The notes: generated from the letters alone by a model not told the origin. A stretch of DNA of 64,000 nucleotides from CAYYFX01 sp964571855 (GCA_964571855.1 CAZNDO010000001.1:186001-250000), one strand, 5' to 3'; shown: positions 43,419 to 51,289, numbered from the stretch's first letter. A program made the numbers and translations.

Positions 43419-45242
43419 GTGAACATCCTCGGGATCAGCGCCTGGTACCACGACGCCGCCGCCTGCCTCGTGCGGGACGGCGAGATCGTGGCCGCCGCCC
43501 AGGAGGAGCGCTTCACGCGGAAGAAGCACGACCCGGACTACCCCGCGAACGCCATCGAGTCCTGCCTGCGCATCGGCGGCATCCGGCCCGACCAGCTGGA
43601 CGCGGTGGGCTTCTACGACAAGCCGTTCCTGAAGTTCGAGCGGATCCTGGAGACCTACCTCGCGTGCGCGCCGCGCGGGCTCGAGTCCTTCCGGATGGCG
43701 ATGCCGGTCTGGCTCTCGGAGAAGCTCTTCCTGCCGGACCGGATCCGCCGGCAGATCGGCCCCGACGTCCCCATCCTGTTCGCGGAGCACCACGTCTCGC
43801 ACGCGGCGTCCGCGTTCTACCCGTCGCCGTTCGAGGAGGCCGCCATCATGACGGTGGACGGCGTGGGCGAGTGGGCCACCACCACGCTGGGCGCCGGCCG
43901 CGGGAGCGCGTTCGACCTGTTCGCGGAGATCCGCTTCCCGCACTCGCTCGGGCTCCTGTACTCGGCGTTCACGTACTACACCGGCTTCAAGGTCAACTCC
44001 GGCGAGTACAAGCTCATGGGGCTGGCGCCGTACGGCGAGCCGAAGTACGTCGACCTCATCCGCGACCACCTCATCGACATCAAGCCGGACGGCTCCTTCC
44101 GCATGAACATGGAGTACTTCGACTACGTGTCCGGGCTGCGGATGACGTCGGCGAAGTTCGACCGGCTGTTCGGCGGCCCCGCGAAGACGCCGGACTCGCG
44201 CGTGGGACAGAAGGAGATGGATCTCGCGCGGTCCGTCCAGGTGGTGCTGGAGGAGGTGCTGCTGAACATGGCGCGGCACCTGCACCGCGAGACCGGGATG
44301 CGGAACCTCGTGATGGCGGGCGGCGTGGCGCTGAACTGCGTGGCGAACGGACGGCTCCTGCGCGAGGGTCCGTTCGAGCGGCTGTGGATCCAGCCCGCGG
44401 CCGGCGACGCCGGCGGCGCGCTGGGCGTGGCGCTGGAGGTCGCGCACCGCCGGTTCGGCGTGCCGCGCACGGTCCGCCCCGACCGGCAGGACGCGCAGCG
44501 CGGCAGCTACCTGGGTCCGGAGTACGGCCGCGACGAGATCGCGCGGACGCTGACGACGCTCGGCGCCGTCTTCGAGGAGGTCCCGGAGGCCGAGATCCCC
44601 GCCCGCACCGCGCGGGCGATGGCCGACGGCAAGGTGGTGGGCTGGCTGCAGGGGCGCATGGAGTTCGGGCCGCGCGCGCTCGGCGGCCGTTCCATCCTCG
44701 GCGACCCGCGCGACCCCGACATGCAGTCCCGCATGAACCTGAAGATCAAGTACCGGGAGTCCTTCCGCCCCTTCGCGCCGAGCGTGCTGGCCGAGCATGC
44801 CGGCGAGGTGTTCGAGGACGGCGTGGAGAGCCCGTACATGCTGCTGGTCACGCACGTGCGCGAGGAGCACCGCGTGCCGATGACGGACGCGGACCGCGGC
44901 AAGACCGGCATCGACCTGCTGAAGGTGCCGCGCAGCAACGTGCCGGCCATCACGCACGTGGACCACTCCGCGCGCGTGCAGACCGTGCACGAGGAGACGC
45001 ACCCGCTGTACTGGCGAACGATCGAGGAGTTCCGCCGGCTCACGGGCTGCCCGCTCGTGATCAACACGTCGTTCAACGTGCGCGGCGAGCCCATCGTGTG
45101 CACGCCCCAGGACGCGTGGAACTGCTTCCTCGGGACCGAGATGGACGTGCTGGTGTGCGGGAGCTTCCTCCTGCGCAAGGAGGACCAGGATCCCGCGGTG
45201 GTGGAGCGGGTGCGCGCGGCGCGCCGATTCGAGGCGGACTGA
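43419..45242 (+). CDS. Carbamoyltransferase (NodU/CmcH/TobZ family)
   Basis: The 607-residue protein has both family domains. The N-terminal YrdC/Kae1-like domain (residues 1-360) shows NILGISAWYHDAAACLVRDG, EERFTRKKHD, the metal-binding histidine motif FAEHHVSHAASAFY, TVDGVGEWATTTLG, EYKLMGLAPYGEPKY and MAGGVALNCVANGRLL. The C-terminal domain has GRMEFGPRALGGRSILGDPR, YRESFRPFAPSVL and LVINTSFNVRGEPIVCTP. These enzymes O-carbamoylate sugars, antibiotics or lipids from carbamoyl phosphate and ATP. The downstream SxtJ-like gene, 2 nt away, is its usual companion. The acceptor is not known; a surface sugar is likely given the context. Confidence 0.9.
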   Translation: MNILGISAWYHDAAACLVRDGEIVAAAQEERFTRKKHDPDYPANAIESCLRIGGIRPDQLDAVGFYDKPFLKFERILETYLACAPRGLESFRMAMPVWLSEKLFLPDRIRRQIGPDVPILFAEHHVSHAASAFYPSPFEEAAIMTVDGVGEWATTTLGAGRGSAFDLFAEIRFPHSLGLLYSAFTYYTGFKVNSGEYKLMGLAPYGEPKYVDLIRDHLIDIKPDGSFRMNMEYFDYVSGLRMTSAKFDRLFGGPAKTPDSRVGQKEMDLARSVQVVLEEVLLNMARHLHRETGMRNLVMAGGVALNCVANGRLLREGPFERLWIQPAAGDAGGALGVALEVAHRRFGVPRTVRPDRQDAQRGSYLGPEYGRDEIARTLTTLGAVFEEVPEAEIPARTARAMADGKVVGWLQGRMEFGPRALGGRSILGDPRDPDMQSRMNLKIKYRESFRPFAPSVLAEHAGEVFEDGVESPYMLLVTHVREEHRVPMTDADRGKTGIDLLKVPRSNVPAITHVDHSARVQTVHEETHPLYWRTIEEFRRLTGCPLVINTSFNVRGEPIVCTPQDAWNCFLGTEMDVLVCGSFLLRKEDQDPAVVERVRAARRFEAD

Positions 45243-45244
45243 CG

Positions 45245-45649
45245 ATGGCATCGAAGCCGCCCGATCGCCGGGAACTGCGCAACTTCGGCCTGTCGCTGTC
45301 GGTGGTGAGCCTGATCTGGGCCACCGTGCTCTGGCTGCGCGGCGCGCGCGAGATCGTGCCGTGGTTCCTGGCCGCGGCGCCGGTCCTGGTGCTGGCGGCG
45401 CTGGCCGCCCCCGCGGCGCTCCGCCCGGTGCACTTCGTGTGGATGCCGGTGGCGCACGCCATCTCCCGCGCGCTCACGTGGCTCCTGCTGACGTCCGTCT
45501 ACTACCTGGCCTTCACCCCGTACGGCCTCTTCCTGCGCCTGCGCCGCCGGGACCCGCTGGACCGCAAGCTCGACCCCGCCGCCACCACCTACTGGATCCG
45601 CCGCGACCCGTTGCCCACCGACCCGGCGCGCTGGACGAAGCAGTACTGA
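45245..45649 (+). CDS. SxtJ family membrane protein
   Basis: The 134-residue protein has three to four hydrophobic segments and the SxtJ pattern: ELRNFGLSLSVVSLIW, ALAAPAALRPVHFVWMPVAHAI, LLLTSVYYLAFTPYGLFLRL and RRDPLDRKLDPAATTYWIRR. SxtJ proteins are small membrane partners found next to carbamoyltransferases, with unknown biochemical role. ATG lies 2 nt after the carbamoyltransferase stop, so the two are one unit. The foldback element copy B follows 40 nt downstream. Confidence 0.85.
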   Translation: MASKPPDRRELRNFGLSLSVVSLIWATVLWLRGAREIVPWFLAAAPVLVLAALAAPAALRPVHFVWMPVAHAISRALTWLLLTSVYYLAFTPYGLFLRLRRRDPLDRKLDPAATTYWIRRDPLPTDPARWTKQY

Positions 45650-45689
45650 CCGCCGGCGAACATCGCGCCGCGGTCACACCACTCTGCAA

Positions 45690-45904
45690 GGTGCCGCGCC
45701 GACCTGCCGGGCGCAGAGGTCGCGGCGGCGGCTCCGTGGGGTTCTCCTCGGCGGCTCTGCGGCGCGGCCGGAGGCCCGGACGGCCGGAGGCCGTCGCCGC
45801 AGGAGCGATGGCCTTCGCCGGGACGGCGAAGGCCGAGCGCCCGCCGGGGAGAACCCCACGGAGCCGCCGCCGCAACCTCCGCGCCCGGCACCGCGTGCGG
45901 CGCC
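45690..45904. repeat. Foldback element, copy B (candidate structured RNA or bidirectional terminator)
   Basis: Arms 45705-45747 and 45848-45890 are complementary at 41 of 43 positions. They continue outward, after a small internal loop, with 45690-45699 against 45895-45904, which pair fully if G-U wobbles are allowed. The core 45749-45850 aligns without gaps to copy A (33949-34050). Its hairpin GGCCTTCGCC/GGCGAAGGCC (45810-45819 and 45825-45834) differs from copy A by two compensating base pairs (C-G to T-A). It lies between the convergent SxtJ and cupin genes, and the last arm base touches the cupin stop. Confidence 0.8.
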
Positions 45905-46221
45905 TACCCCCCGTGCACGGCGATCCACACGGTGTCCGCGTCGGGATCGGTCCACTCCACGCGATGCCTCGTGTGCGGCGGCAGGTCCACGAAGTCCCCG
46001 GGGCCGAGCGTCAGCTTCCGCCCGTCCGGGTAGGCGAGCACCGCCGCGCCGGACACGAGCAGCACCCACTCGTGCTGCGGCTGGTCGTACCAGAAGCCGG
46101 CCGGCGAACGATGACCGCGCGAGACGATGCGCTCCACGCGGAAGCCCGGCGCCTGCGCGAGGACGGTGACCGCCTCGCCGGCGCCGGGCTCCGGCAGCCC
46201 GTCCCGGATGTTCCCGGTCAC
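45904..46221 (-). CDS. Cupin domain protein (phosphoribosylaspartate-like/YhhW-type small cupin)
   Basis: The 105-residue protein is a single cupin: HRSPAGFWYDQPQHEWVLLV (histidines of cupin motif 1 with Glu in HEW), SGAAVLAYPDGRKLTLGPGD, and FVDLPPHTRHRVEWTDPDAD (motif 2 with HxxxH). It matches the small-cupin type that follows a PGDFVxxPAxxxHRV pattern. Metal binding is likely; the reaction is unknown. GTG 46221 has a weak SD and sits 4 nt after the transglutaminase-like gene, suggesting co-transcription. Confidence 0.8.
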   Translation of the reverse strand: MTGNIRDGLPEPGAGEAVTVLAQAPGFRVERIVSRGHRSPAGFWYDQPQHEWVLLVSGAAVLAYPDGRKLTLGPGDFVDLPPHTRHRVEWTDPDADTVWIAVHGG

Positions 46222-46225
46222 GCGG

Positions 46226-48232
46226 TCATCGCGCCGGCACGGACGCCGAGCGCAGCGTGGACGCGCGCAGCACGGACTCCTCGCGGTCCGCGGCCGCCAC
46301 GGCGGCGAAGAACGATCGCAGCCGGTCCAGGTCCCGGCTCTGCACCAGCGTCTCCCGCACGGTCACGTCCCGGCTGGCCGTGTACGAGCCCGTCCCGGCC
46401 TCGTACGTGATCTTCGCCGAGAAGTCCGCGCCGCGGGACGCGGCCTGTGCCGGCACGCCCTCCAGCACGAAGCCCTCCGGCAGCCGGACGGTCACGTCCT
46501 CGCGCGACGGCCCGCCGAACGGGAGCTCCGCGGGAACCTGCCGCTCGCCCTCGGGCAGCGGCGCGGCCGCGGCGCGCTCCAGGAACGGCGTGGGGCAGCG
46601 CATGCGCTCCCCTTCGGACCGCGCGTAGGCCGGCACGCGGTACGTCATCTCGACCGTGAGCGGCGCCGCGCAGTCCGCGGCGCCCTGCGCCTTCGCCGAG
46701 ACCAGGCTGGCGTCCTTCCCGAAGCGCTCGCGGATCAGGGACTCGGCCCACGCCACGTCTCCCCCGCGCGCCAGCGCCGCGCGCGCGGCCAGCGCCCGGT
46801 CCCCGGCCAGCGTGAGCGTGGAGGTGGCTTCGAGCGTGCCGTTCCGGTCCACCGCGGCGTTCGTGACGACGGTGCGCGACGTCTCCGGCGCCGGCGCGGT
46901 GATGTCCACCAGGGCTCCGCCGTCCGTGCGCGCGAGCACGCCCTTCGCCACGCGCGCCTCGGGCGGCAGCACGCCGAACGGGCAATGCGACGCCGCGTCC
47001 AGCCACACGGGAGCGCCGGCCGGCGACGTGCGCACGACCACGTGGTCCAGCTGCCGCGGATCCGTGCGCCGCTCGGCGAAGAGGCCCTGCGGCCGCGTGC
47101 GCACGTACACGGGATCCGCGGGGATGGACTCCGCGCGCAGCAGCGCCAGGAGGACGAGGTTCTTCTCCACCGCGGTGCCGTGCCCCGCGGCGACCACCGC
47201 GCTCGGGGACGCCGGCGCCACGCCCGAGCGCGGCGGGTCCGTGCCGAGCCCGTCGCGCACCCGCGCGAACAGCGCCCTCGCCTTCGCCGCGGGGTCCGTC
47301 GCGCCCGCGATCGCCGCGTCCTGCGCCGCCCACTCGCGCACGCCCGCCGCGTCGACCAGCGTCTTCTCCAGCCCGGCGGCCATCTCGCCCGCCACGGTGG
47401 CCCACGAGCGCTTGATGTCCCGGTCCATGGGCCGGACGTTCGCGCCGGCCGCCTCCTTCTCCACGACCTCCAGGGGGCGCACCCCGCCGGACTCGAACCC
47501 GCCGAGCTGCACGTGCAGCGTGAGCACGTACTCCTGCGGGTAGGGCACGAGGGGCATGGCCGCCACGGCCGGCTGGTTGCGCTGCTCCCAGGCCGCCTGC
47601 TCGAGCTCCCGCTTCGGATTCGACGGATCGTTCACGCGCGTCTTCGCGGGCGCCGGCATCATGCCCGGCGCCCACGGGAACGTGGCCTCGTACGACATCC
47701 CCGGCGGGACCTGCAGCTCGAAGCGGCTCACGCGCACCGGGTCCCTTCCCTGGAACGTCCACTCCGGCAGCGCGTCGATGCGATCCGAGCGCAGCTCGTA
47801 GTCGTACTCCAGCACCGCGCCCTTCTGGACGCCGGGGAAGGTGACCACCATGACCTTGTCCGTGCCGGAGGCCTCCTCGCGGATGTGCTGCTTCTCCACC
47901 TTCAGCACGTTCCCCGGCGGGATGATGGTCTGCGCGCGGAAGTTCTTGATCTCGTCCGCGCCGGAGTACGGGATGCGCAGGACCGCGCGATCCAGGCCGT
48001 GCTCCGTCATGATCTTCGTCCGGCCGTGCCGCTGGAACTTGAGGCGGAACTTGTCGTCCACGCGGGCCACGCCGTGATCCAGGAGGACCACCGCGTCCGC
48101 GTCCGGACACTCGGGGAAGTAGGTGGCGAAGAGCTCCTCGCGGACGATCTCGCCCCAGCGCCACTCCTCGGCGCGGGCGGACGGCGTCGCGAGGAGGAGG
48201 GCGAGCGCCGCCGTCGTCAGCACGCTCTTCAT
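46226..48232 (-). CDS. DUF3857/transglutaminase-like secreted protein lacking the usual cysteine
   Basis: The 668-residue protein has a signal peptide (SVLTTAALALLLATPSARA) and a DUF3857 domain (residues 20-260: VVLLDHGVARV, YSGADEIKNFRAQTIIPPGN, AVLEYDYELRSD). A transglutaminase-like core follows: AVVAAGHGTAVEKNLVLLAL, LRAESIPADPVYVRTRP, LDHVVVRTSPAGAPVWLDAA. In active members the core begins G-x-G-D-C-K-D-K; here the cysteine position reads T/A (GHGTAVEKN), while the later His (LDHVVV) and Asp (WLDAA) remain. A C-terminal beta domain completes the family plan. It is probably a periplasmic, non-catalytic or altered protein. Start ATG 48232 has GGAGG. Confidence 0.8.
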   Translation of the reverse strand: MKSVLTTAALALLLATPSARAEEWRWGEIVREELFATYFPECPDADAVVLLDHGVARVDDKFRLKFQRHGRTKIMTEHGLDRAVLRIPYSGADEIKNFRAQTIIPPGNVLKVEKQHIREEASGTDKVMVVTFPGVQKGAVLEYDYELRSDRIDALPEWTFQGRDPVRVSRFELQVPPGMSYEATFPWAPGMMPAPAKTRVNDPSNPKRELEQAAWEQRNQPAVAAMPLVPYPQEYVLTLHVQLGGFESGGVRPLEVVEKEAAGANVRPMDRDIKRSWATVAGEMAAGLEKTLVDAAGVREWAAQDAAIAGATDPAAKARALFARVRDGLGTDPPRSGVAPASPSAVVAAGHGTAVEKNLVLLALLRAESIPADPVYVRTRPQGLFAERRTDPRQLDHVVVRTSPAGAPVWLDAASHCPFGVLPPEARVAKGVLARTDGGALVDITAPAPETSRTVVTNAAVDRNGTLEATSTLTLAGDRALAARAALARGGDVAWAESLIRERFGKDASLVSAKAQGAADCAAPLTVEMTYRVPAYARSEGERMRCPTPFLERAAAAPLPEGERQVPAELPFGGPSREDVTVRLPEGFVLEGVPAQAASRGADFSAKITYEAGTGSYTASRDVTVRETLVQSRDLDRLRSFFAAVAAADREESVLRASTLRSASVPAR

Positions 48233-48388
48233 GGGGGCCTCCAAGGCTCGGGAGTCGGATCCGGCGCCCATCCCCCGGGACGGGCTCCCGGAAGCCCGCC
48301 CGCGGGGGTCTGCGCATGGGGGAGCCGGGGCCAGCCGAACCGACCGGCCGGGCGTCCTCAGGTAGAACGGTCCTCGGGCCGCGAGTGT

Positions 48389-48426
48389 TTCGTCCCTGGG
48401 CCGGAACGGGCCGCCCCGGGGACGAA
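48389..48426 (-). terminator. Stem-loop after the threonine/serine dehydratase gene
   Basis: The inverted repeat TTCGTCCC/GGGACGAA (48389-48396 and 48419-48426) continues inward with seven more GC pairs around one mismatch. It lies about 50 nt beyond the dehydratase stop on the minus strand. No T-run follows, so it may be a weak or Rho-assisted terminator. Confidence 0.4.
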
Positions 48427-48474
48427 CCGACGGCCCCATGTTAGCCCCGATCCGGGAAACGACAACCGGCGGCG

Positions 48475-49455
48475 TCAGACCCGGGCCCAGGGCAGCGCGT
48501 CGAGATCCACGTTCCCGCCGCTGAGGATCACCCCCACCCGTTCGAGGCCGTCGAGACGGCGGAACTCGTCGCGCAGCAGCGCGGCGATCGTGACGGCGGA
48601 CGTGGGCTCGATCAGCAGCTTCGCGCGCTCCCACGCGAGCCGCATGGCCGCCGCGATCTCCTCCTCCTCCACCGTGACCACCGCTTCCACGTGATCCCGC
48701 ACGAAGGGCCACGTCAGCTCGCCCAGGCTCGTGCGCAGTCCGTCCGCGATCGTGCGCGGGTCCGTCTGCGGGAGCAGTTGTCCCGCCGCCTTGGAGCGCG
48801 CCGCGTCGTCCGCGCCCTTCGGCTCCGCGCCGAACACGCGCACCGCCAGCCGCGATCCCTGCGCGGCGAGGCACGCGCCCGACACGAGCCCGCCGCCCCC
48901 GACCGGCGCGATCACCGCGTCCAGGTCCGGCACCTGCGCCAGCAGCTCCATGGTGGCCGTGCCCTGCCCCGCGATGATGTCGGGGTGGTCGTACGGCGGG
49001 ATCAGCGTCGCGCCGGTCTCCTCGAGCACGCGCGCCGCCGTGCTCTCGCGCGCGGCGAGCGTGGGCTCGCACTCCACCACGCGCGCCCCGTATCCCTCCA
49101 CGGCGCGCCGTTTCACCGCGGCGGCGTTGGACGGCATCACGATGGTGGCGGCGATGCCCCGCAGCCTCGCGGCGAGCGCGAGCGCCTGCGCGTGGTTGCC
49201 GGAGCTGTGCGTGACGACGCCGCGACGCGCCACGTCCTCCGGCAGCTTCATCACCGCGTTGCACGCCCCGCGGAACTTGAACGCGCCCACCTTCTGCAGA
49301 TGCTCGCACTTGAAGAAGAGCTTCCGGCCGGCGCGCTCGTCGAGCGTCGTGCACGTGAGCACGGGCGTGCGGTGTGCCCACGGCGCGATGCGCCGCGCGG
49401 CGTCGCGCAGGTCCGCGAAGGTGGGGACGCGCTTCGTGTCGAGGACGCTGCTCAA
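48475..49455 (-). CDS. Threonine/serine dehydratase or serine racemase-like PLP enzyme
   Basis: The 326-residue fold-type II PLP enzyme lacks the C-terminal ACT-like domain of biosynthetic IlvA. It has the PLP-lysine motif KVGAFKFRGACNAVMKL, the phosphate loop VVTHSSGNHAQALALAA, MPSNAAAVKRRAVEGYGA, PVGGGGLVSGACLAA, TIADGLRTSLGELTWP and LSGGNVDL. This matches catabolic threonine ammonia-lyase and serine racemase-like proteins. Translation likely starts at TTG 49455, behind GGGAGG with 6-nt spacing. It is preceded by a structured leader with a small ORF and a terminator, so expression may be attenuated. Which substrate is preferred cannot be told. Confidence 0.87.
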   Translation of the reverse strand: MSSVLDTKRVPTFADLRDAARRIAPWAHRTPVLTCTTLDERAGRKLFFKCEHLQKVGAFKFRGACNAVMKLPEDVARRGVVTHSSGNHAQALALAARLRGIAATIVMPSNAAAVKRRAVEGYGARVVECEPTLAARESTAARVLEETGATLIPPYDHPDIIAGQGTATMELLAQVPDLDAVIAPVGGGGLVSGACLAAQGSRLAVRVFGAEPKGADDAARSKAAGQLLPQTDPRTIADGLRTSLGELTWPFVRDHVEAVVTVEEEEIAAAMRLAWERAKLLIEPTSAVTIAALLRDEFRRLDGLERVGVILSGGNVDLDALPWARV

Positions 49456-49503
49456 CGGATCCCTCCCGCGTGAGGACGCGGCCGTGCCGCAGGATGACGC
49501 GCC

Positions 49504-49541
49504 GGAAGAAGAAGACCCCGGCACGCGAGCGCACCGGGGCC
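49504..49541 (-). terminator. Intrinsic terminator within the dehydratase leader
   Basis: Minus-strand RNA from 49541 forms a stem of up to twelve pairs (several G-U wobbles) with a CUCG loop (49514-49541), followed by UUCUUCUUCC (49513-49504). The gene start lies only 49 nt further on, so it would act as a conditional terminator rather than as the end of an upstream gene, which already has its own terminator at 49841-49866. Confidence 0.65.
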
Positions 49542-49790
49542 TTCCTGGTTGATTTCAGTGGCGTTGGGTACCCCGAGAGGGGTGCTTTCCCGCGAGCGCC
49601 ACGCGCCGAGGAGATGCCCCTACGGGGCCGCCACCTCCACCAAGCCGCATCGACTACCCACCGGATCACCTCCTTCCGGGCGTGACGCTCTGCAGCGGGA
49701 CCCAACCCGCCCGGCGCCGGAAGCCGCCCAGACTCCCGCTTGCGCCGCCGCGCGTGGGCCCCGAGGGGACCGTGCGCGGGTGACGAGTCG
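49542..49790 (-). promoter_or_regulatory. Structured 5' leader of the dehydratase gene
   Basis: Between the promoter and the terminator the minus-strand RNA forms a hairpin GGAGGUG/CAUCUCC (49636-49630 with 49614-49608) around CCCC-GUA-GGGG, and a second one, GUGGCG/CGCCAC (49603-49598 with 49564-49559), enclosing ACCCC-UCUC-GGGGU. The stop codon of the short leader ORF lies in the GUA loop of the first hairpin. I could not match it to T-box, glycine or other riboswitch signatures that I know. Confidence 0.5.
49620..49661 (-). CDS. Putative 13-residue leader peptide upstream of the dehydratase gene
   Basis: GTG 49661 opens a 13-codon frame (MGSRCGLVEVAAP) ending in TAG at 49620. It is preceded, at 7 nt, by AAGGAGGTGATCC (49675-49663), a 13-nt perfect complement to the universal 16S rRNA 3' end. 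There is no run of threonine or isoleucine codons; valine, leucine and cysteine occur. The stop falls in a hairpin loop upstream of the terminator, so ribosome position could affect leader folding. Translation is inferred from the very strong SD only. Confidence 0.45.
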   Translation of the reverse strand: MGSRCGLVEVAAP

Positions 49791-49818
49791 AGAATAGCGC
49801 CGCGGCCCGCCGTGCGAA
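49791..49818 (-). promoter_or_regulatory. Candidate promoter for the dehydratase leader
   Basis: On the minus strand TTCGCA (49818-49813) is followed after 16 nt by TATTCT (49796-49791). Each hexamer matches four of six consensus positions. It would give a leader of about 330 nt. Confidence 0.45.
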
Positions 49819-49840
49819 ACCCCCGAAGCGCTCGCGCGGC

Positions 49841-49866
49841 AAAAAAAATCGGGCGCCGTGCGCGCC
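49841..49866 (-). terminator. Intrinsic terminator of the B3/B4-domain gene
   Basis: A GGCGC-GCACG-GCGCC hairpin (49866-49852) followed by CGA and eight T (49848-49841) lies 35 nt downstream of the B3/B4 gene stop on the minus strand. It separates that gene from the dehydratase leader. Confidence 0.6.
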
Positions 49867-49900
49867 GGCGACGCCGCGGTCCGCCAGGGGCCGCACGTCG

Positions 49901-50542
49901 TCACCCGGGAAGCAGGTCCGTCGTGGCGGCGCCGGCCCGCTCCAGCAGCTCGCGGTACCACGCCACGGCACCGCGCGTGGCCTCCGGATGCGCGCGCGCC
50001 CCCCACAGGAGCGAGAGCGTGCGCATCGTACGATCGTCCGTTTTCGTGCGCTGCGCGTCCTTCACGGCGTTCGCGCAGGGGCCCGCGGCGTCGAAGAGGC
50101 AGAGGAGCCCGGACACGTCGATCTCCTGGCCGGACGCGTTGAACACGTAGCGTGTCCCCGCCGGCGCGATGCCGACCCGGAGCGGTGCCGCCGCGCGGTC
50201 CAGGTCCACCACGCTGATGGGCACTCCGGAGTGCAGCGACACGACGTTGCACGCGTCCACGACGAGGTTGATCGAACGCAGCGCGCCCTCCTCCGCCGCG
50301 CGCACGAGGTACTCGGACGCGGGCTTGCCGCGGCCGGTGGGCTTGTAGCCGCCGTGGCGCAGGACATCGCGCGCGGCCGCGCGCAGCTCCTCGGTGCGCG
50401 CGATCGGCGCGGGTGCGTCCGCGCGCAGGAGCGCGACGAGCCACTCCGGCGAGGGAAGCTCCGCCAGCGGCCGGGGCAACTCCGTGACGAAGCCCGCGAG
50501 GTCCAGCAGCGGATGCGCCTCCACGGCCACGCGCACGCTCAC
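49901..50542 (-). CDS. B3/B4 domain protein (PheT-like, phenylalanyl-tRNA synthetase beta editing-domain family)
   Basis: The 213-residue protein is a stand-alone B3/B4 domain: RDVLRHGGYKPTGRGKPASE, INLVVDACNVVSLHSGVPIS, FDLDRAA-like VVDLDRAAAPLRVGIAPAG and the ending LLWGARAHPEATRGAVAWY. The B3/B4 fold hydrolyses misacylated Tyr-tRNAPhe within PheT; stand-alone members may edit tRNA, which is not proven. GTG 50542 follows GGGAGGT and overlaps the hydrolase stop (GTGA). Confidence 0.85.
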   Translation of the reverse strand: MSVRVAVEAHPLLDLAGFVTELPRPLAELPSPEWLVALLRADAPAPIARTEELRAAARDVLRHGGYKPTGRGKPASEYLVRAAEEGALRSINLVVDACNVVSLHSGVPISVVDLDRAAAPLRVGIAPAGTRYVFNASGQEIDVSGLLCLFDAAGPCANAVKDAQRTKTDDRTMRTLSLLWGARAHPEATRGAVAWYRELLERAGAATTDLLPG

Positions 50543-51216
50543 GCCGGCACCTCCCGTTCCATCCAGGACGACGCCGCGTCCGCCAGGGCGTCCAGCATCT
50601 CGGCGTCCGTGCGTCCGGACCGCTTCAGCACGTGGAACGAGTGGTCCGCGCCCTCCAGCACGTGCAGCGTGGCGCCGTCGCCGAGCGGGCGCACCACCGG
50701 CTCCAGGAGCGCGAGGTCCGCGAGCGTGTCGCGTGTCCCCTGCAGGAAGAGCATGGGCAGGCGCACCTGTGCGAGGTGCTCCGCGCGCTCGGCCGACGGC
50801 TTGCCGGCCGGATGCAGCGGGAAGCCGAAGAAGACGAGGCCGCGCACGCCGGGCAGCGCCTCCCTGGACGCGGCGAGGGACGTCATCCGCCCGCCCATGG
50901 ACTTCCCGCCGGCGAAGAGCGGCAGCCCGTCCGCCAGTTCGCGCCCCTTCGCCACCGCGGACCGCACGGACGCGAGCAGCAGCGGCTGCGGGTCGGGACG
51001 CTTCGAGCCCTGCTCCATGTACGGGAACTGCCAGCGGAACGTGGCGACACCCCGCGCGCCGAGCGCCGCGGCGAGCGCCTCGAGGAAGGCGTGCCGCATG
51101 CCGGCGCCCGCGCCGTGCGCCAGCACGAGCAGGGCGCGCGCGTCGCTCGGCCGGTCCAGCAGACCGTGGACCGCGCCCGCGCTCCGGGACGCGACGAACT
51201 CGACCTCGGTCCGCAT
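50539..51216 (-). CDS. Alpha/beta-hydrolase (Tex30/KANL3-like dienelactone-hydrolase fold)
   Basis: The 225-residue protein is an alpha/beta hydrolase with VLAHGAGAGMRHAFLEALA (oxyanion region), the nucleophile elbow GGKSMGGRM, LFLQGTRDTLADLALL (acid) and VLEGADHSFHVL (histidine). This matches the KANL3/Tex30 group. The substrate is unknown. ATG 51216 follows GGAGG with 8-nt spacing. It overlaps the B3/B4 gene and is divergent from the GT39-like gene. Confidence 0.85.
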   Translation of the reverse strand: MRTEVEFVASRSAGAVHGLLDRPSDARALLVLAHGAGAGMRHAFLEALAAALGARGVATFRWQFPYMEQGSKRPDPQPLLLASVRSAVAKGRELADGLPLFAGGKSMGGRMTSLAASREALPGVRGLVFFGFPLHPAGKPSAERAEHLAQVRLPMLFLQGTRDTLADLALLEPVVRPLGDGATLHVLEGADHSFHVLKRSGRTDAEMLDALADAASSWMEREVPA

Positions 51217-51251
51217 GGCTGCGCCCTCCGGGGAAGGCGCACCATACACGA

Positions 51252-51280
51252 TTGAGGCCGCCGGCGAATGTCCCTATGCT
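51252..51280 (+). promoter_or_regulatory. Promoter giving a near-leaderless transcript
   Basis: TTGAGG (51252-51257) and TATGCT (51275-51280) are exactly 17 nt apart. Initiation some 7-10 nt after the -10 would fall at or within a few bases of ATG 51290, which lacks an SD. A leaderless mRNA is therefore likely for the GT39-like gene. Confidence 0.5.
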
Positions 51281-51289
51281 GGCCGCACC

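Noticed and set aside
49663..49675. Plus strand GGATCACCTCCTT looks like the 3' end of 16S rRNA
   Set aside because: No other 16S sequence precedes it; it is better read on the minus strand as a very strong Shine-Dalgarno before a short ORF.
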